A DNA stretch of 64,000 bases, from the NCBI RefSeq assembly GCF_002105535.1, contig NZ_CP015848.1, positions 3,328,926 to 3,392,925 of the forward strand, written 5' to 3'. Origin of the DNA: Magnetospirillum sp. ME-1 (lineage in GTDB: Bacteria; Pseudomonadota; Alphaproteobacteria; Rhodospirillales; Magnetospirillaceae). The translations under genes were made by a program, and so were the position numbers. Below the pieces are notes generated by a model. That model did not search any database. It worked only from the letters and a program-made list of their open reading frames with translations, and had not been told where the DNA came from. Numbering within the stretch: position 1 is the first letter of the stretch; every line of letters begins with the position of its first letter. This document shows, piece by piece, positions 32,039 to 40,519 of this stretch.

Positions 32039-33495
32039 GACGCCCCTCCATCGGCCAGACGCACGGCTTCGCGGGCTTCCCCGGCATCGTCGAAGGGCAG
32101 CACGGCTGCGCCGACGATCTGGCCCTGCTCGTGGCCCTTGCCGGCGATGACCAGCACATCGCCCTTCTGCAGCCCCGCCACGGCGGTGCGGATGGCGTCG
32201 CGGCGGTCGGCGATCTCGATGCCCGCCGGGCAGACGCCCCGCACGGCGGCGCGGATCAGGGCGGGGTCTTCCGAGCGCGGATTGTCGTCGGTGACGATCA
32301 TGGCGTCGGCCAGACGGCAGCCGATGGCCCCCATCAGCGGGCGCTTGCCGGGGTCGCGGTCGCCGCCGCAGCCGAACACCGCCACCAGACGCCGCGCGGC
32401 ATGGGGACGCAGCGCCTTCAGGACCGTCTCCAGGGCGTCGGGGGTGTGGGCGTAATCCACATAGACGGGGGCGCCGTTGGCGCGCGCCGCCACCTTCTGC
32501 AGGCGGCCGGGCACGCCGTCCAGATGGCCCAGGGCGATCAGCGCGTTCACCGGATCGGCGCCGCAGGCCAAGGCCAGTCCCAGGGCGGCCAGGGCGTTGT
32601 CGGCCTGGAAGCGGCCGGCGAGGGGCAGGTGGACGGTCACGGCGCGGCCCATGATCTCCAGATCCAGGTCCTGGCCCGCCGGGGTGGGGCGCGCCGCGAT
32701 CAGGCGCAGATCTGTGGCGGCGCGGCCATAGCCCAGCACGGCGATGCCGCGCTTGGCGCACAGTTCCACCAGACGCGGCGCCAGATCGGAATCGGCGTTG
32801 ATCACGGCGGTGGCGTCCTCGGGCAGCACCTCGGCGAACAGGCGCAGCTTGGCCTCGGCGTAGGTCTCCATGTCGGCGTGATAGTCGAGATGGTCGCGCG
32901 TCAGGTTGGTGAAGGCGGCGGCCTTGAACGTCACGCCGTCCAGCCGGTGCTGGTCGAGGCCGTGGCTCGACGCCTCCATGCAGGCGTGGGTGACACCCAT
33001 GCCCGCCAGTTTGGCGAGGTCGGCGTGCAGCCCGGCCGGGTCGGGGGTGGTCAGGCCGCCCGCGCCGTCCCAGCCCGGCGCGGTGACGCCCAGGGTGCCG
33101 ATGGAGGCAGAGACATGGCCCAGACGGGCCATGATCTGGCGGAAGAACTCGGCGGTGGAGGTCTTGCCGTTGGTGCCGGTGACGGCGGCCATCACCTTGG
33201 GCTGGGCGCCATGGAAGACCGAGGCCATCAGGGCGAAGCGGCGGCGCGGATTGGCATCGGTGACCAGCACCACCTCGGGCGGCAGGTCCAGGCGCGAGCC
33301 TTCGGGGGCGAGGATGGCGACGGCGCCGGCGGCGATGGCTGCGGGGACGAAGGCGCGGCCATCGGCCCTGGTTCCGGGCAGGGCGGCGAACAGCCAGCCG
33401 GGACGGACCGCGCGCGAATCGGCGGTGAGCCCCGAGATGGTCACGTCGCGGGTGAGCGCCGTCGCCGTCATGTCACTCAACCGCCGCAACTTCAC
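32035..33495 (-). CDS. murE: MurE, meso-diaminopimelate-adding ligase
   Basis: The 486-residue ligase has GLTADSRAVRPGWLFAALPG, ATP loop AVTGTNGKTSTAEFF, DYAHTPDALETVL and the C-terminal DDNPRSEDP. The DNPR motif marks specificity for meso-diaminopimelate rather than lysine. The furthest start is a GTG at 33495, 23 bp inside ftsI; a TTG at 33489 has better ribosome-site spacing, and an ATG at 33471 avoids overlap. Confidence 0.97.
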   Translation of the reverse strand: MKLRRLSDMTATALTRDVTISGLTADSRAVRPGWLFAALPGTRADGRAFVPAAIAAGAVAILAPEGSRLDLPPEVVLVTDANPRRRFALMASVFHGAQPKVMAAVTGTNGKTSTAEFFRQIMARLGHVSASIGTLGVTAPGWDGAGGLTTPDPAGLHADLAKLAGMGVTHACMEASSHGLDQHRLDGVTFKAAAFTNLTRDHLDYHADMETYAEAKLRLFAEVLPEDATAVINADSDLAPRLVELCAKRGIAVLGYGRAATDLRLIAARPTPAGQDLDLEIMGRAVTVHLPLAGRFQADNALAALGLALACGADPVNALIALGHLDGVPGRLQKVAARANGAPVYVDYAHTPDALETVLKALRPHAARRLVAVFGCGGDRDPGKRPLMGAIGCRLADAMIVTDDNPRSEDPALIRAAVRGVCPAGIEIADRRDAIRTAVAGLQKGDVLVIAGKGHEQGQIVGAAVLPFDDAGEAREAVRLADGGAS

Positions 33496-35233
33496 GGCCT
33501 CCCTTGGACTGGGCGATTCCCTTGGTGGTCTGGGGAATCGGCAGGGTCTTGGGCATCAGCCCCAGCAGCGGCGCGATCTGGGCGATCACCCGTCCGGCGG
33601 CGGGCGCCGCGGTCCAGCCGGCGGTGATGAAGCCGAAGGTCTGCTTGGTGGCCTGGGGCTCGTCGATCATCATCAGCACCGCGTAGCGCGGCGCATCCAT
33701 GGGGAAGGCGGCGATGAACGAGGACAGCACCGCCTTCTTGCGATAGCCGCCGGCCCCGGCCTTTTCGGCGGTGCCGGTCTTGCCGCCCACCTCGTAGCCG
33801 GGAACGTCGGCCTTCTTGCCGGTGCCGTCGGTGACCACCATGCGCATCAGCTGGCGCATGGCCTCCGAGGTCTTGGGCTTGATCACCCGGATGGCGGGGA
33901 TCGCGTCGCCCGGCGCCCGGGCCAGCAGGGTGGGCGCATGGTATTCGCCGCCGTTGACCAGGGCGGCGGTGCCGGCCAGCAATTGCAGCGGCGTCACCGA
34001 CAGGCCGTGCCCGAAGGAGATGGTGACGGTGTTGATCTCGCGCCAGGGGGAGGGGACCAGCGGCCCGGCCACCTCGGGCAGTTCCAGCGGCGGGGCCTGC
34101 AGCATGCCGATGCGGGCCATGAAGGCGCGCTGGGCCTCGGTGCCGGCGTCCAGCGCCATGCGGGCCGAGCCGATATTGGAGGAATGGATCAGAATCTCGG
34201 GAATGCTCAGCCAGCGGTTCAGCGCGTGGTCGTCGTGGATGGTGTGGCCGGCGAACACCAGCGGCTTGGTGGCGTCGAAGCTGGAATTGAGGTTGGCCTT
34301 GCCGTGGTCCAGCACCATGGCGGTGTTGAACAGCTTGAAGGTGGAGCCCATCTCGTAGGCGCCCTTGGTGGCGCGGTTGAACATGGACGAATCGGTGGGC
34401 GCCGGCGGGTCGTTGGGGTCGAAATCGGGCAGGCTGACCATGGCGATCAGCTCGCCGGTGCGCACGTCCATCACCATGCCGGTGCCGCCCACCGCCGAGA
34501 ATTCCTCCACCGAGCGGGCCAGTTCGTTGCGCACGATGGTCTGGACGCGGATGTCGATGGACAGCGCCAGCGGCTCGCGGCTTTCCCGAAGCGCGTTCTC
34601 GAAGCGCTTCTCGATGCCGGCCACGCCCTTGTTGTCCACGTCGGTGACGCCGACCGCGTGCGACGCCAGGGGACCGTGGGGATAGATGCGGCGCTCGCCC
34701 TTTTCGAACAGAAGGCCGGGGATGCCGAGATTGTTGACGTCGAATTGCTGGCGCGGCGTCAGGTTGCGCTTGAGATAAACGAACTGGCGGCCCGACGACA
34801 GGCGCTCGATGGTCTCTTCCAGGTCCAGTTCGGGCAGCACGCCCACCAGCCGGATGGCGGCGTTCTCGATATCGACCTTGGCGATGCGAAGGTCCTCGGG
34901 CCGGGCGAACAGCGACACGGTGGGAAGCGACGAAGCCAGCAGCACCCCGGTGCGGTCCGAGATGTCGGCGCGCTCCATCTGCAATTCGTCGGTGCGGGCC
35001 TGGGGCTGGGCGTGGGGCTTGGGCGGGTTGCGGTCGATGACCGCCACGTCCACCATGCGCGCGCCCACCGCCGTGAAGGCCAGCAGGAAGACCATGGCGG
35101 TGACCACCAGGCGCGAGCGGCCGGTCTCGATGGCCTGCATGCGCACGCCGTCCAGGCGCAGCGCCGCCCCGGCCTGCAGGTCGTCGCCGGCGTGGAAGCC
35201 GGGGGTGTGGCGCTTGGGCGCGAAGATGCTCAT
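33473..35233 (-). CDS. ftsI: FtsI (PBP3), division transpeptidase
   Basis: The start at 35233 overlaps the ftsL stop (ATGA) and gives 586 residues. One N-terminal membrane helix lies at about residues 41-58. The transpeptidase domain has the active-site S297-TFK300, then SSN (IHSSNIGSARM) and KTGT (GGKTGTAEK), all intact. It crosslinks septal peptidoglycan with FtsW. A longer upstream open frame overlaps ftsL and is not used. Confidence 0.97.
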   Translation of the reverse strand: MSIFAPKRHTPGFHAGDDLQAGAALRLDGVRMQAIETGRSRLVVTAMVFLLAFTAVGARMVDVAVIDRNPPKPHAQPQARTDELQMERADISDRTGVLLASSLPTVSLFARPEDLRIAKVDIENAAIRLVGVLPELDLEETIERLSSGRQFVYLKRNLTPRQQFDVNNLGIPGLLFEKGERRIYPHGPLASHAVGVTDVDNKGVAGIEKRFENALRESREPLALSIDIRVQTIVRNELARSVEEFSAVGGTGMVMDVRTGELIAMVSLPDFDPNDPPAPTDSSMFNRATKGAYEMGSTFKLFNTAMVLDHGKANLNSSFDATKPLVFAGHTIHDDHALNRWLSIPEILIHSSNIGSARMALDAGTEAQRAFMARIGMLQAPPLELPEVAGPLVPSPWREINTVTISFGHGLSVTPLQLLAGTAALVNGGEYHAPTLLARAPGDAIPAIRVIKPKTSEAMRQLMRMVVTDGTGKKADVPGYEVGGKTGTAEKAGAGGYRKKAVLSSFIAAFPMDAPRYAVLMMIDEPQATKQTFGFITAGWTAAPAAGRVIAQIAPLLGLMPKTLPIPQTTKGIAQSKGGREVAAVE

Positions 35234-35844
35234 CGCGCCCCCCCTTCGCCCTGGGCCAAAGCGGGCGACGGAATGACGATGCTCCGGCTTCCCTTGGCAG
35301 GGGCCGGAGCCGGGGGCGCGTCGGGCGGGGCCAGGGGTTTGACAAGGGGCGCCTGGGCCAGGGTGCCGGTGCCGGGCTTGGCAGGCTGCGGCTTGCCGGG
35401 CTGGGGCTTGGCCGTCTCCGCAGGGCGGGGCTTGGCCGGGCTTTCCGCCAGCTTGACCGGCGCGGCCTGGGGCGCGGGCCTGGGGGCCTGGGCGGCGGCG
35501 GCGGGCGGCAGGGAGATCCTGGCCGGCGACACGGCGGCGTAGACCACTCCGGTGGCGGGAATGCCGTCCTTGGGCAGGGTGTCCAGCGTCGCCACCTGGG
35601 TGGGAGTCACCGGCTTCATGCCCAGATGCTTCTCCGACAGGGTGCGCAGGCGCACCGGGTCGTTGAGATAGCTCCACTCGGCCCGCAGAATGTGGATGGT
35701 CTCCTGGTTGCGGTGAATCTCGGCGTTCAGTCCGGCCAGGCGGTGCTCCAGGTCCTTGACCTCGTACTTCACCACGAACAGCACCACGCCGACGCTGACC
35801 GCCAGCAGGGTCCACAGGATGGTTCCGGTCAGTCCGCGCCTCAT
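35230..35844 (-). CDS. ftsL: FtsL with an unusually long Pro/Ala-rich tail
   Basis: The 204-residue protein has a membrane helix at about residues 8-26 ([18 protein letters not shown]), a leucine-zipper-like coil ([20 protein letters not shown]) and the conserved [21 protein letters not shown]. The first 100 residues are a normal FtsL. About 100 further residues are rich in Pro, Ala and Lys ([20 protein letters not shown]) and should lie in the periplasm. It overlaps rsmH upstream and ftsI downstream by 4 bp each. Confidence 0.9.
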   Translation of the reverse strand: MRRGLTGTILWTLLAVSVGVVLFVVKYEVKDLEHRLAGLNAEIHRNQETIHILRAEWSYLNDPVRLRTLSEKHLGMKPVTPTQVATLDTLPKDGIPATGVVYAAVSPARISLPPAAAAQAPRPAPQAAPVKLAESPAKPRPAETAKPQPGKPQPAKPGTGTLAQAPLVKPLAPPDAPPAPAPAKGSRSIVIPSPALAQGEGGAR

Positions 35845-36797
35845 GATGCGGCCCCCCGGGCGGGCGCGTCGGTGCGGATTGCCGAGCGCAGCTTGGCCGA
35901 GCGGGCGCGGGGATTGGCACGCGCCTCTTCCGCAGTGGGGGCGATGGCCTTGCGGGTCTGCAGGGTGAAGGTGGGGACGGGGCCCGCGCCTTGCGCCTGG
36001 GGGACGTGGCGCGACGGGCGCGCCGCCTCGCCCGAGCGGACTTTCAGGAAGCCCTTCACCACCCGGTCTTCGAGGGAATGGAAGGTCACCACCGCCAGGA
36101 TTCCGCCGGGGGCCAGCAGGCGCTCGGCCGCTTCCAGCCCGCGCTCCAACTCGCCCAGCTCGTCGTTGACCGCGATGCGCAGCGCCTGGAAGGTCCGGGT
36201 GGCGGGGTCGATGCCGTCGCCCGAACGCGGCACCACCCGGCGGATCACCTCGGCCAGTTCGCCGGTACGCTCGAAGCGTCTGGCGCGGCGCGCCTCGACG
36301 ATGGCCTTGGCCACCCGGCGCGACAGGCGCTCCTCGCCGTAGCGGTAGATGATGTCGGCCAGCTCGCCCTCGGGCGTGTCGTTGACCATGTCGGCGGCGC
36401 TGGGCCCCTTGGCCTCCATGCGCATGTCCAGCGGACCGTCCTTGGCGAAGGAGAAGCCGCGCTCCGCCTGATCGATCTGCATGGAGGACACGCCGATGTC
36501 CAGCGCGATGCCGTCAACCTGGTTGACACCCTGCTGACGCAGCAAGGCGTCCATATCGCCGAATCGGCCCTCGATCATGGCGAAACGGCCGCCCTGGCTT
36601 TGCTCCAGGGAACGGCCGCGGGCCACGGCGGTGGGGTCGCGGTCGATGGCCCACACCCGGCAGGAAGAGGCCGCCAGGATGGCGCTTGTATAGCCGCCGG
36701 CGCCGAAGGTGCCGTCCACGTAAGAGCCGCCGTCGCGGGGCGAAAGCGCCCGGATCACCTCGGCCAGCAGGACGGGAATGTGAGGCGCGGGGGTCAC
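35841..36797 (-). CDS. rsmH: 16S rRNA m4C1402 methyltransferase RsmH (MraW)
   Basis: The 318-residue SAM-dependent methyltransferase begins with [13 protein letters not shown] and the SAM loop [12 protein letters not shown], followed by [15 protein letters not shown] and [15 protein letters not shown]. The C-terminus ([16 protein letters not shown]) is also typical. It is the second gene of the dcw operon and overlaps both neighbours by ATGA. Confidence 0.98.
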   Translation of the reverse strand: MTPAPHIPVLLAEVIRALSPRDGGSYVDGTFGAGGYTSAILAASSCRVWAIDRDPTAVARGRSLEQSQGGRFAMIEGRFGDMDALLRQQGVNQVDGIALDIGVSSMQIDQAERGFSFAKDGPLDMRMEAKGPSAADMVNDTPEGELADIIYRYGEERLSRRVAKAIVEARRARRFERTGELAEVIRRVVPRSGDGIDPATRTFQALRIAVNDELGELERGLEAAERLLAPGGILAVVTFHSLEDRVVKGFLKVRSGEAARPSRHVPQAQGAGPVPTFTLQTRKAIAPTAEEARANPRARSAKLRSAIRTDAPARGAAS

Positions 36798-37255
36798 GGG
36801 GTCACCTTGGGGCGCAGCGGCAGGGTGGGGCGCGATTGCAGGGCGCGGGCGCGGATCTCGGCTTCCACCGTCTTGTAGGCCTCGGGCGACCAGATCTGGA
36901 AGGTCTGGCCCTTGCCGACGAAGGAGACGGACTCGGTGATGCCGGCATGGGCCATGATGTCCTCGGGCAGGACGATGCGACCCTCGGGGTCCCAGGGCAG
37001 TTGGCGGGCGTCGGCGAAGATCAGGGCGGAGAGGTCTTCCTGCTCGGCCGAGAAGGCGTCGAAGCTTTGGGCGCCGTCGGACAGGCGCTCCATGAAGTCC
37101 ATGCCGCAGCCTTCGATGCAGGCGTTGGTGAACGAGCGGTAGCAGACGATTCCGGCGAAGCTTTGGGCGGCCAGGGCGGCACGGAAGGTCGCGGGCACGG
37201 AAACCCGTCCCTTCTTGTCGACCCTATTGACGAATGTGGAGAGGAAGAGTGCCAC
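36794..37255 (-). CDS. mraZ: Transcriptional regulator MraZ
   Basis: The 153-residue protein has two AbrB-like swapped-hairpin domains. The first has [16 protein letters not shown] and the second [17 protein letters not shown]. MraZ binds direct repeats of TGGGN upstream of its own gene and represses the dcw cluster. Matching boxes are present upstream here (37348-37382). It is the first gene of the cluster. Confidence 0.97.
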   Translation of the reverse strand: MALFLSTFVNRVDKKGRVSVPATFRAALAAQSFAGIVCYRSFTNACIEGCGMDFMERLSDGAQSFDAFSAEQEDLSALIFADARQLPWDPEGRIVLPEDIMAHAGITESVSFVGKGQTFQIWSPEAYKTVEAEIRARALQSRPTLPLRPKVTP

Positions 37256-37347
37256 CTCGTCCGCCTTCCGCTAGCTGTGCCCGAAAAACCCCTTGGCCAT
37301 CTCCCGGGACACAATAAGCCTGTGGGCCCCGATGGGATGGTGATTAA

Positions 37348-37382
37348 TGGGATATCATGGGAAATCATGGGAGTCAATGGAA
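37348..37382 (+). promoter_or_regulatory. Predicted MraZ operator: four TGGGA-type boxes at 10-bp spacing
   Basis: TGGGA begins at 37348, 37358 and 37368, and TGGAA at 37378, each box separated by 5 bp. A further TGGGA lies at 37333, off the 10-bp phase. This matches the known MraZ target of TGGGN direct repeats with 5-bp spacers. The boxes cover the predicted mraZ promoter. They read TGGGA on the strand opposite to mraZ. Confidence 0.75.
37349..37377 (-). promoter_or_regulatory. Predicted sigma-70-type promoter of the dcw operon
   Basis: TTGACT (37377-37372) and TATCCC (37354-37349) are separated by 17 bp, giving a start near 37343 and a leader of about 88 nt. The promoter lies exactly within the TGGGA box array, which fits autorepression by MraZ. 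Confidence 0.5.
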
Positions 37383-37598
37383 TCGGATAGTAATCGCATG
37401 GGACGGGGCAGTTGAGAGACAATGTTTGACGGTATTTATTAAAGTACTCGAGGATCGCCTCGCAGCGCATTGATATTTACCGTTTTTTCATAAACGACCA
37501 AAATCCCTATGTGAAACCCCTCACAGGGGCAAAGCATGAACATCGTTCCGATTGCCACCGATCGGGGCGGAGGGGTGGTTTGGGAAATTATGGGAAAA

Positions 37599-38006
<408 letters not shown>

Positions 38007-38008
38007 CC

Positions 38009-38036
38009 ACTCTAAGGCCTGGAATGCTGAGGTCAA
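38009..38036 (-). promoter_or_regulatory. Predicted rnpB promoter
   Basis: TTGACC (38036-38031), a 16-bp spacer and TAGAGT (38014-38009) lie directly before the rnpB 5' end, placing the start near 38003. Confidence 0.65.
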
Positions 38037-38066
38037 GTGCCGCGAAGTGTGAATGACGTTCAAAAG

Positions 38067-38096
38067 AAAAGGCCCCCGAATTACGGGGGCCTTTAT
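38067..38096 (-). terminator. Terminator after cheZ, probably bidirectional
   Basis: GGCCCCCG and CGGGGGCC pair around a 5-nt loop. The minus strand continues with TTTTCTTTT and the plus strand with TTTATT. It lies about 30 bp after the cheZ stop and isolates rnpB from it. Confidence 0.88.
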
Positions 38097-38122
38097 TGCG
38101 GCTATATTTATGTTGGTGGGAT

Positions 38123-38854
38123 TTACCCGAACAGCTTGTCGATTTCGTCCTGGGAGATTCCCTGGTTTTCCAAGGCCGGGCCGTTGAGCAGCTTGGAATC
38201 ATCGTCCTTGTGCTCCTCGAAAATCTTGGGCGACACGTCGGAGATGTTCTCCGGGCCCCAGATCTCGATCATGGCGTTGATGCGGGCCTCGACGTATTTG
38301 AGGGTCTTGACCACCTTGGTGATGCGCTGGCCGGTAATGTCCTGGAAGTTGCAGGCCTCGAAGATGGTGCTGACCGTGTCGTTGATGTCCTCCACCAGGC
38401 GGCCCACATAGGAATCGGCGGCATGCGCCCGGATTTCCTTGCCGATGGTCTCGATCTTCTCGGCGGCTTCCAGGATGTTCTCGGTGGCGCTTTCGGTGGA
38501 CGACACGATGGCGTCCAGCTCGAAGGTGACGGCCATCAGGCGGTCGTCGTCGGCGTCCCTGGGGCGCAGGGCGGCGATTTCCGCCTTGGTGTGCTCGATG
38601 CAGACGGCCAGGGCGCGCAGCTCGGTCTTCAGCATGGAGACTTCGGCGGCCTTCTGCGGCAGCACGTCATCGACCACGGCGGCGGCCACCGGTGGCGGGG
38701 CATCGCCGCGGACCAGGGATTCCAGGCCCTTGATATCGGCGCGAAGCTCGTTGATGGCCTTGAGGACCTCGGAGGAGGAGGCGCTGGGGGCGGCCTCGCC
38801 GCGAGCCTGAAGCCGCTTGATCTCGGCCGTGAATAATTTGCGCTCGGTCGTCAT
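38123..38854 (-). CDS. cheZ: CheZ-like CheY-P phosphatase
   Basis: This 243-residue, largely helical protein contains NFQDITGQRITKVVKTL. D172 and Q176 fit the CheZ catalytic D/Q pair (QDxTGQ). The last residues, NQGISQDEIDKLFG, resemble the CheY-binding peptide (FliM N-terminus, CheZ C-terminal helix). CheZ removes phosphate from CheY-P at the flagellar switch or receptor arrays. Its ATG overlaps the hemerythrin stop as ATGA, so an O2-binding protein and the phosphatase are co-translated. It is followed by a strong terminator. Confidence 0.88.
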   Translation of the reverse strand: MTTERKLFTAEIKRLQARGEAAPSASSSEVLKAINELRADIKGLESLVRGDAPPPVAAAVVDDVLPQKAAEVSMLKTELRALAVCIEHTKAEIAALRPRDADDDRLMAVTFELDAIVSSTESATENILEAAEKIETIGKEIRAHAADSYVGRLVEDINDTVSTIFEACNFQDITGQRITKVVKTLKYVEARINAMIEIWGPENISDVSPKIFEEHKDDDSKLLNGPALENQGISQDEIDKLFG

Positions 38855-39306
38855 GACTGCTTGGCATCCCCTAATGTCACCGATGGCGGCCTTGCTCCGC
38901 CATCAACCACCCGCTCGACCCACGGCCTGTATGATTTATCCGTAACCAGGATGTGCTCGGTCAACCACTTCTTGAGGAATTCCACAACCTGTTCGTTCAG
39001 CGCGCCGCGTTCGCCGGCCCGGTAGCGGGCGTAGACGTCGCGGACATGGGCCTCCAGCTTCCGGTGTTCGGCCTTGTGGGCCTCGACGCCGGGAAAGCCG
39101 GACGCGGCCATCATAGCTTCTTCGCGGCGAAAATGATGCTCTGCATATTCGGAAAGCGCGGAGAGCACGCTGCCGACCACGTCGCGGCTCTGGCCGGTGT
39201 CGGTGGCGTCGAAAAGCTGGACCAGCAGGTCGATCAGGATGCGATGGTCGGAATCCAGCAGCGGATTGCCCACGCTGAACGCTTCGCTCCACGCGATCGA
39301 TGCCAT
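38851..39306 (-). CDS. Bacteriohemerythrin
   Basis: From the ATG at 39306 the protein has 151 residues. It starts IAWSEAFSVGNPLLDSDH, the classic hemerythrin opening. The diiron ligands are all present: H21, H58 with E62 (HFRREE), H77, H81, H118 and D123. It is a single-domain O2-binding protein without a receptor module. Translational coupling to cheZ suggests a role in aerotaxis or O2 supply to motility control; that is inference. Confidence 0.92.
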   Translation of the reverse strand: MASIAWSEAFSVGNPLLDSDHRILIDLLVQLFDATDTGQSRDVVGSVLSALSEYAEHHFRREEAMMAASGFPGVEAHKAEHRKLEAHVRDVYARYRAGERGALNEQVVEFLKKWLTEHILVTDKSYRPWVERVVDGGARPPSVTLGDAKQS

Positions 39307-39442
39307 CGGGTCCCCCGCCCCTGCGTTCCCCTCCGTGCCACTATACCGGACATCCGGGGCGGTACAAGCCTGGAAGCGGGTCCGCCCGCCCCTCGCCGGG
39401 CGGCCGGGCTTGATGTAGACTTCCCGTCTGCGGAGGCTTTCA

Positions 39443-40435
39443 GTGACCCGATTGCGCATCGCCACCTTCAATCTCGAGAACCTGGACGAGCGTCCGGGCG
39501 GCGGCATGGATTTCGAGGACCGGCTGGCGGTGCTGCGGCCGCAATTCCTGCGCCTGCGGGCCGACATCCTGTGCCTGCAGGAAGTCAACACCCACCCGGC
39601 CACCAAGAGCGGGCCGCGCCTGTTCACCGCGCTGGACCGCCTGCTGGCCGGCACCGGCTACGAGCACTGGAACCGGGCGCACAGCCTGAACCGCGGTGGT
39701 GTTCATCCCTCGGACAAGCATAATCTGGTCATCGTCTCGCGCCTGCCCATCCGCTCGCACCGCCAGATATGGCACGATCTGGTGCCGCCCTGCGCCTATC
39801 GCCCGGTCCGCGCCGAGCCGGCGCCGCCCGACGCCCAGAAGGTGGAATGGGACCGCCCCATCCTGCATGCGGTGCTGGACCTGCCCGACGGGCGGCCGTT
39901 GCATGTGATCAACGTCCATTTACGGGCGCCGCGCGCCGTCTGGCTGCCGGGCCAGAAGGAGCGGTTCGGCCGCTGGCTGTCGGTGGGCGGCTGGGCCGAG
40001 GGCTTCTTCCTGGCCGAAATCAAGCAGGCGGGTCAGGCGCTGGAGGTCCGCCTGGCGGTGGAGGAGATCTTCGAGTCCGATCCAGATGCCCTGGTGGTGG
40101 TGTGCGGCGACTTCAATTCCGCCGAACGCGAAGGTCCGCTTCGCATCATCAAGGGCGACGAGGAGGATACCGGCAACGGCCATCTGGCCATGCGCATGCT
40201 GGTGCCGCTGGAACGCAGCTTGCCGGAAAACCTGCGCTATTCGGTGATCCACCACGGCCGCCCGGTGATGCTGGACCACATCCTGGTGTCGCGGTCTTTG
40301 CTCGGCTGGTACCTGGGGGCGGAGATTCACAACGAGACTCTGGGCGACGAGCTGGTGTCGCCCGCCTCCATCCACGCGCCCCCCGACAGCTACCACGCCC
40401 CGCTGGTGGCCGAGTTCTCCCCGCCCCGGGCCTGA
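39443..40435 (+). CDS. Endonuclease/exonuclease/phosphatase family protein
   Basis: The 330-residue protein has a GTG start at 39443 with GGAGG 7 bp upstream. It shows the EEP fold motifs: RIATFNLENLDE (metal Asn), ILCLQEVN (metal Glu), LHVINVHLR (catalytic His region), VVCGDFNS (DxN) and a final DSYHAPLVAEF (SxH-like). No signal peptide is visible, so it is probably cytoplasmic. The substrate (DNA, RNA, phosphoester) cannot be told from sequence. Confidence 0.85.
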   Translation: MTRLRIATFNLENLDERPGGGMDFEDRLAVLRPQFLRLRADILCLQEVNTHPATKSGPRLFTALDRLLAGTGYEHWNRAHSLNRGGVHPSDKHNLVIVSRLPIRSHRQIWHDLVPPCAYRPVRAEPAPPDAQKVEWDRPILHAVLDLPDGRPLHVINVHLRAPRAVWLPGQKERFGRWLSVGGWAEGFFLAEIKQAGQALEVRLAVEEIFESDPDALVVVCGDFNSAEREGPLRIIKGDEEDTGNGHLAMRMLVPLERSLPENLRYSVIHHGRPVMLDHILVSRSLLGWYLGAEIHNETLGDELVSPASIHAPPDSYHAPLVAEFSPPRA

Positions 40436-40519
40436 TGACTTCGCAATAATCGTTTAAATTCCGACGATGCGCCCGCGGTGCCGCCCCGTTATAGTGGGAC
40501 CGGGACGAGGGGAGGCGCC

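Larger units (their letters stand above)
37256..37598. other. Gene-free leader/regulatory region between rnpB and mraZ
   Basis: The 343 bp hold the predicted mraZ promoter, two groups of TGGGA repeats and an AT-rich middle (about 37430-37520). No convincing gene was seen. Minus-strand open frames here overlap rnpB or the operator and have no ribosome site. A transcript from rnpB could in principle read into mraZ, since no clear minus-strand terminator is visible after rnpB. Confidence 0.6.

Noticed and set aside
37333-37382. Phased TGGGA repeats as a plasmid-type iteron origin
   Set aside because: No replication initiator is near, and the position before mraZ with the known MraZ target pattern explains them better.
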